The translations under genes and the position numbers were made by a program. From positions 1 to 34,439 of the forward strand of contig JASGTU010000358.1 of the NCBI GenBank assembly GCA_030058085.1: a DNA stretch of 34,439 nt, in the 5' to 3' direction. Source of the DNA: Chloroflexota bacterium (GTDB lineage Bacteria > Chloroflexota > Anaerolineae > Caldilineales > Caldilineaceae). Shown here in pieces: positions 31,001 to 34,439 of the stretch. The stretch's first letter is position 1. Each line of letters starts with the position of its first letter. The notes under the pieces are model-generated. The model was given only the letters and a program-made list of their open reading frames with translations. It was not told where the DNA came from and did not search any database.

Positions 31001-31038
31001 CGGCGCTCAAAGATGGACAGGCGCTCAGGGGGTGTAGG

Positions 31039-31075
31039 GCGAGGCGACGTAACGGCCGCCTCGCTTCTGTTTGTT
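31039..31075 (+). terminator. Terminator after the acetamidase gene
   Basis: GCGAGGCG (31039-31046) pairs exactly with CGCCTCGC (31057-31064), an 8-bp stem with a 10-nt loop, followed by TTCTGTTTGTT. It lies 39 bases after the acetamidase stop. Confidence 0.65.
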
Positions 31076-31178
31076 CTGGTGATGCGTGGCTAGCCGGGCA
31101 CGCCTTCTTCCCCAGCTTGATTCTAGGTAAGCCAGGGCACATTGGATTGGATCGATCGAACCAGCTAGGAGCTTCGAG

Positions 31179-32402
31179 TTGACTGTCCAGAGTAGCAATG
31201 CCGGCGCAGGGTCAGCCAAAGCACTGCGCCCGATGGCAAGCACGTACGGCTATTTCGCCGCGATCATGGCCCTCGGGCTGGTGTCCGCCTCGTTGGGGCC
31301 GACTCTGCCGGGGCTGGCCGAACAGACCGGATCGACCTACCAGCGCATCAGCTATCTTTTTCTGGCGCGTTCGACCGGATATATGCTTGGATCGCTGCTG
31401 GGCGGAAAGATTCTCGACCGCCTCCCCGGCCATTCCGTGATCATGGCGGCAATGATTCTGATCGCGGTCACGCTGTTTACCGTACCCACCGTGCCAATTC
31501 TCTGGTTGTTGGCTGCGGTGCTGGTGGTGACAGGAATGGCGGAGGGCTCTGTGGACGTAGGCAGCAACGCGCTGCTGATATGGGTTCACCGCAGCAAAGT
31601 GGGGCCCTATATGCAGGGGCTCCATCTGTTCTTCGGTATCGGAGCATTCATCTCACCAATCATCATCGTGCAGGTCATGCAGATGACCGGCGGCATCAGG
31701 GCCCCGTACTGGGTGCTGGCGTTTCTTGCACTGCCTGTTGCGCTGTGGATGGCGCGGCTGGCAAGCCCGCGACCGATTCACGAGGATGAGGGAGAGAACG
31801 CGGTACCGGCCCGCCTGATCGTGGTCGTCATGATTGCCCTCTTCCTGTATTTCTACGTTGGCGCAGAGGTGGCATTCGGCAACTGGATCTACACCTATGC
31901 GGTCGAGTTAGGGTTGGCGAGTCAAGAGACCGCCGGCTATCTCACGTCGATGTTCTGGGGCGGGCTCACCCTCGGGCGTGTCTTCGCCATCCCCATCGCC
32001 GCCCGCTTTCGCCCGAGATCGATCTTGCTGGGCGACCTGGTCGGGTCGCTGGTCAGCGTGGCTGTGATTCTGGTGTGGCGGGAGTCGAGCCTAGCCGTGT
32101 GGGCGGGCTCGCTGGGCGTTGGTGTGTTCATGGCGTCGGTGTTTCCCACGGTATTGCTGTGGGCGGAGCGGCGGATGACGCTGACGGGATCTGTGACGCG
32201 CTGGTTCTTCGTTGGGTCAAGTCTGGGCTCCATGTCGTTTCCTTGGCTGATTGGCCAGTTCTTTGAACGGAACGGGCCGATCGCCGTCATGTTCATTATC
32301 TTTGCGCTGATTGTGGCCAATATCGCTGTGTTCTACTTGTTGATGCACTATGGCGGGCCGGCGCGACCGGATGAGGCGATAGATGGCAAGGCCCATGTGT
32401 GA
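31179..32402 (+). CDS. MFS transporter, fucose-permease-like
   Basis: A 407-residue integral membrane transporter with about 12 helices. GSLLGGKILDRLPGHSV (about 72-88) is the major-facilitator loop 2-3 signature (GxxxDrxGrr), and RVFAIPIAARFRPRSIL (about 266-282) is the second-half counterpart. Family resemblance is closest to FucP/YfkF-type sugar or drug permeases, but the substrate is unproven. Start is TTG at 31179 with AGGAG eight bases upstream. Given the nearby fucosidase, uronate and esterase genes, a sugar-uptake role is plausible. It is followed by an esterase gene after 114 bp. Confidence 0.87.
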   Translation: MTVQSSNAGAGSAKALRPMASTYGYFAAIMALGLVSASLGPTLPGLAEQTGSTYQRISYLFLARSTGYMLGSLLGGKILDRLPGHSVIMAAMILIAVTLFTVPTVPILWLLAAVLVVTGMAEGSVDVGSNALLIWVHRSKVGPYMQGLHLFFGIGAFISPIIIVQVMQMTGGIRAPYWVLAFLALPVALWMARLASPRPIHEDEGENAVPARLIVVVMIALFLYFYVGAEVAFGNWIYTYAVELGLASQETAGYLTSMFWGGLTLGRVFAIPIAARFRPRSILLGDLVGSLVSVAVILVWRESSLAVWAGSLGVGVFMASVFPTVLLWAERRMTLTGSVTRWFFVGSSLGSMSFPWLIGQFFERNGPIAVMFIIFALIVANIAVFYLLMHYGGPARPDEAIDGKAHV

Positions 32403-32451
32403 GTCTATCGAGCAGGCAGGACCTATCGCTGACCGCATGAGAAAAGTCTAG

Positions 32452-32477
32452 GCCGGCATCGTGGAGTGCGATCCGGC
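32452..32477. repeat. Hairpin between the transporter and esterase genes
   Basis: GCCGGCATCG (32452-32461) pairs with CGATCCGGC (32469-32477) in a 9-bp stem with one bulged C and a 7-nt loop, followed by GTTTC. It may terminate the transporter transcript weakly. Confidence 0.35.
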
Positions 32478-32516
32478 GTTTCATCCATAACCTAGTGGCC
32501 CCTTTAGGAGACTGAC

Positions 32517-33479
32517 ATGCCGCTGCTGTTTGACATGCCCTTTGAGCAATTACCAGAGTACAAGGGGACGAATCCCAGGCCCGATGACTTCGACGGATTC
32601 TGGGAGCGGAGCCTGGCTGAGACGCACGCGCTGGGCACGGACGCCGAACTTGTACCGGCGGACTTCCAGACGCCTTTCGCGGAGTGTTTTCATCTTTATT
32701 TCACCGGCGTAGGCGGCGCACGCGTGCACGCCAAGCTGCTGCGGCCCGTGAACAGAACGAAGCCGGGGCCTGCGGTGTTGATGTTTCACGGCTATTCGGG
32801 CAGTTCCGGCGACTGGAGCGACAAGCTTGGCTACGTCGCCCTGGGCTATACGGTGGCGGCGCTGGACTGTCGCGGGCAGGGCGGCCTGTCGGAGGACAGC
32901 GGGCATGTCCGGGGATGGACGCTGCGCGGGCATATTGTGCGCGGGCTGGACGACAGCCCGGACAAATTGTTGTATCGCCAGATTTTCCTCGATACGGCGC
33001 AACTGGCTCGCATCGTCATGGCGATGCCGGGCGTGGACGCGGAGCGGGTAGGAGCGACCGGCGCCAGCCAGGGCGGCGGGCTGACCTTGGCCTGCGCTGC
33101 GCTGGAGCCGCGCATCCGCCGCGCCGCGCCCGTATACCCGTTTCTGTGCGACTATCAACGCGTGTGGGAGTTGGAATTGGCGCGCGACGCGTACGTCGAG
33201 CTGGAGGAGTACTTCCGCCGTTTCGACCCGCTGCACCAGCACGAACGAGAGGCTTTCACCAAACTGGGGTACGTAGACGTGCAGTACCTGGCGCCGAGAA
33301 TTCGCGGCGAAGTGATGATGAGCGTCGGGTTGATGGACAAGATATGCCCGCCGTCGACGCAATTTGCGGCTTATAACAAGATCACGGCGCCCAAATCGCT
33401 TCGCGTCTATCCGGATTTTGGTCACGAGAACTTGCCGGGGAACGCTGACGCGGTGTTCCAATTTCTGGGCAAGCTATAG
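32517..33479 (+). CDS. Acetyl-xylan esterase/cephalosporin-C deacetylase family (CE7)
   Basis: A 320-residue alpha/beta hydrolase. [17 protein letters not shown] is the typical CE7 opening. The nucleophile motif GASQGG has S184, and the catalytic aspartate and histidine are predicted as D274 (GLMDKICPP) and H303 (FGHENLPG). CE7 enzymes remove acetyl groups from xylo-oligosaccharides and other acetylated compounds. No signal peptide, so it should act in the cytoplasm on imported oligosaccharides. ATG 32517 follows AGGAG. It is 20 bp upstream of an aldo/keto reductase and probably cotranscribed with it. Confidence 0.93.
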   Translation: MPLLFDMPFEQLPEYKGTNPRPDDFDGFWERSLAETHALGTDAELVPADFQTPFAECFHLYFTGVGGARVHAKLLRPVNRTKPGPAVLMFHGYSGSSGDWSDKLGYVALGYTVAALDCRGQGGLSEDSGHVRGWTLRGHIVRGLDDSPDKLLYRQIFLDTAQLARIVMAMPGVDAERVGATGASQGGGLTLACAALEPRIRRAAPVYPFLCDYQRVWELELARDAYVELEEYFRRFDPLHQHEREAFTKLGYVDVQYLAPRIRGEVMMSVGLMDKICPPSTQFAAYNKITAPKSLRVYPDFGHENLPGNADAVFQFLGKL

Positions 33480-33499
33480 TAAAAGGAGAAATGACACTG

Positions 33500-34439
33500 A
33501 TGGAGTATCGGCAACTTGGCAATTCAGGCGTGCGCGTATCGGCCATTGGTCTGGGCACGAACCAGTTCGGCGGCAAGGTGGACCAGGCGGGCGTCAACAA
33601 CATCATCGACGCCGCGCTGGACCTCGGCGTGAATCTGATCGACACAGCCGACGTTTATACCCGCGGCCGCTCGGAAGAGACGCTGGGCATCGCCCTGCAA
33701 GGCAAATGGGATCGCGTCGTGCTGGCGACGAAGGTTTTTGGCGTCACGGGCGAGGGGACGAACGACACCGGCGCGTCGCGCTACCACATCATGAACGGGG
33801 TGGAAGCCAGCCTGCGCCGCCTCAAGTCTGACCACATTGACCTTTATCAGATTCATCGCTGGGACGCCAATACGCCCATTGAGGAGACGCTGCGCGCGCT
33901 GGATGACCTGATCCGCCAGGGCAAGGTGCGTTACATCGGCGCATCGAACTTCGCGGCGTGGCAGTTGGCGAACGCCAACGCGCTAGCCGTATTTCGCGGG
34001 TTGACGCCGTTTGTCAGCATCCAGAACCATTATCACATGCTGGAGCGCGAGCAAGAGCGGGAGATGATGCCGTATTGCCAGGCTTTCAATGTGGGGATGC
34101 TGCCCTACTTCCCCTTGGCGGGTGGATTCCTGACCGGCAAGTACGAGCGCGGCAAAGCGGCGCCGTCCGGGTCGCGTGGTGAAGACAACCCCTATGTGCA
34201 GCGCTACATGACGGACGCCAGCTACGACAAGGTGGAGGCGCTGTCGGCGTGGGCGACGGAACGCGGCCATGCAATGGCCGAACTGGCGCACGCTTGGCTG
34301 TTGGCGCATCCGCAGGTGAGCTCGGTCATCTCCGGCGCGACGCGCGGCGCGCCGGGGGTTGCCAAAGCCAAGAGCGCCGGCAGGCAGTTTACAGCGGAGG
34401 AACTCGAAGAGGTCAACGCCCTCCAAGACGGCCGCGCAG
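33500..34439 (+). CDS. Aldo/keto reductase, C-terminus cut by window end
   Basis: At least 313 residues of an NAD(P)H-dependent TIM-barrel oxidoreductase are encoded, still open at the window edge; the family is about 320-340 long, so few residues are missing. MEYRQLGNSGVRVSAIGLGT opens the barrel. The catalytic tetrad is visible: D48 (LIDTADVYTRG), Y53, K78 (LATKVFG) and H119 (LYQIHRWD). IGASNF and ISGATRG carry cofactor-binding residues typical of YhdN/YajO-type proteins. Start at ATG 33500 gives the normal family N-terminus; an in-frame ATG at 33491 is only two bases from AAAAGGAG, too close. Substrate unknown; sugars or aldehydes are likely. Confidence 0.9.
   Translation, partial: MEYRQLGNSGVRVSAIGLGTNQFGGKVDQAGVNNIIDAALDLGVNLIDTADVYTRGRSEETLGIALQGKWDRVVLATKVFGVTGEGTNDTGASRYHIMNGVEASLRRLKSDHIDLYQIHRWDANTPIEETLRALDDLIRQGKVRYIGASNFAAWQLANANALAVFRGLTPFVSIQNHYHMLEREQEREMMPYCQAFNVGMLPYFPLAGGFLTGKYERGKAAPSGSRGEDNPYVQRYMTDASYDKVEALSAWATERGHAMAELAHAWLLAHPQVSSVISGATRGAPGVAKAKSAGRQFTAEELEEVNALQDGRA

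Overview
The window is a G+C-rich bacterial chromosome segment (about 60% by eye). It carries about 32 protein genes, most on the + strand. I see no rRNA, tRNA, CRISPR array, insertion sequence or phage gene. The gene content, frequent TTG starts with strong Shine-Dalgarno sites, and closest family resemblances suggest a Chloroflexota bacterium of the Caldilineae/Anaerolineae type, free-living and carbohydrate-degrading. That assignment is inference; no marker gene is present to prove it.

Region 1 (1-5748): the tail of a GHMP sugar kinase overlaps or abuts a sugar-1-phosphate nucleotidyltransferase, which looks like a sugar salvage pair. After these come a Gfo/Idh/MocA oxidoreductase, a cation-dependent O-methyltransferase, a full-length ABC exporter and a class I methyltransferase. 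Region 2 (5992-11963): a compact operon with a lipoprotein membrane-fusion adaptor, a 979-residue FtsX-type permease and two different LolD/MacB-type ATPases. It resembles MacAB, but the first ATPase carries a C-terminal AbrB/SpoVT-like module. Region 3 (12026-16888): two more Gfo/Idh/MocA oxidoreductases, a zinc-ribbon membrane protein with a pentapeptide-repeat N-terminus, a YfcE-like phosphoesterase with a long extra C-terminus, and a GH29 alpha-L-fucosidase. A strong bidirectional hairpin closes this block.

Region 4 (16973-19701): a polytopic membrane protein (-), a conserved 65-residue protein (+), a cold-shock protein (-) with a predicted leader of about 148 nt, and a SlyD-like prolyl isomerase (-) with a His-rich tail encoded by tandem 15-bp repeats. 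Region 5 (19802-25751): uronate and sugar-acid catabolism. It holds glucuronate isomerase (uxaC), a divergently transcribed uroporphyrinogen-decarboxylase-fold protein, a HdeD-like membrane protein, and a minus-strand pair made of a fumarylacetoacetate-hydrolase-fold sugar-acid dehydratase candidate and an FGGY kinase. The uxaC/URO-D gap shows two well-formed divergent promoters with a small palindrome between them.

Region 6 (26073-29989): two tandem Hsp20 chaperones behind a run of roughly helically phased GCTAA-core repeats and ended by a perfect 14-bp terminator; a flavin/PLP-oxidase-fold protein with its own promoter; and a 707-residue membrane protein whose middle section looks like a gingipain/caspase-fold (clan CD) cysteine peptidase. 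That last gene is the most unusual in the window. Region 7 (30071-34439): an acetamidase/formamidase, an MFS transporter, an acetyl-xylan-esterase-type deacetylase and an aldo/keto reductase cut by the window end.

Taken together, the window supports use of plant or algal polysaccharide building blocks (fucose, uronates, acetylated sugars). Catabolic enzymes are interspersed with transporters and stress proteins. Family names come from recognised motifs, not database searches.
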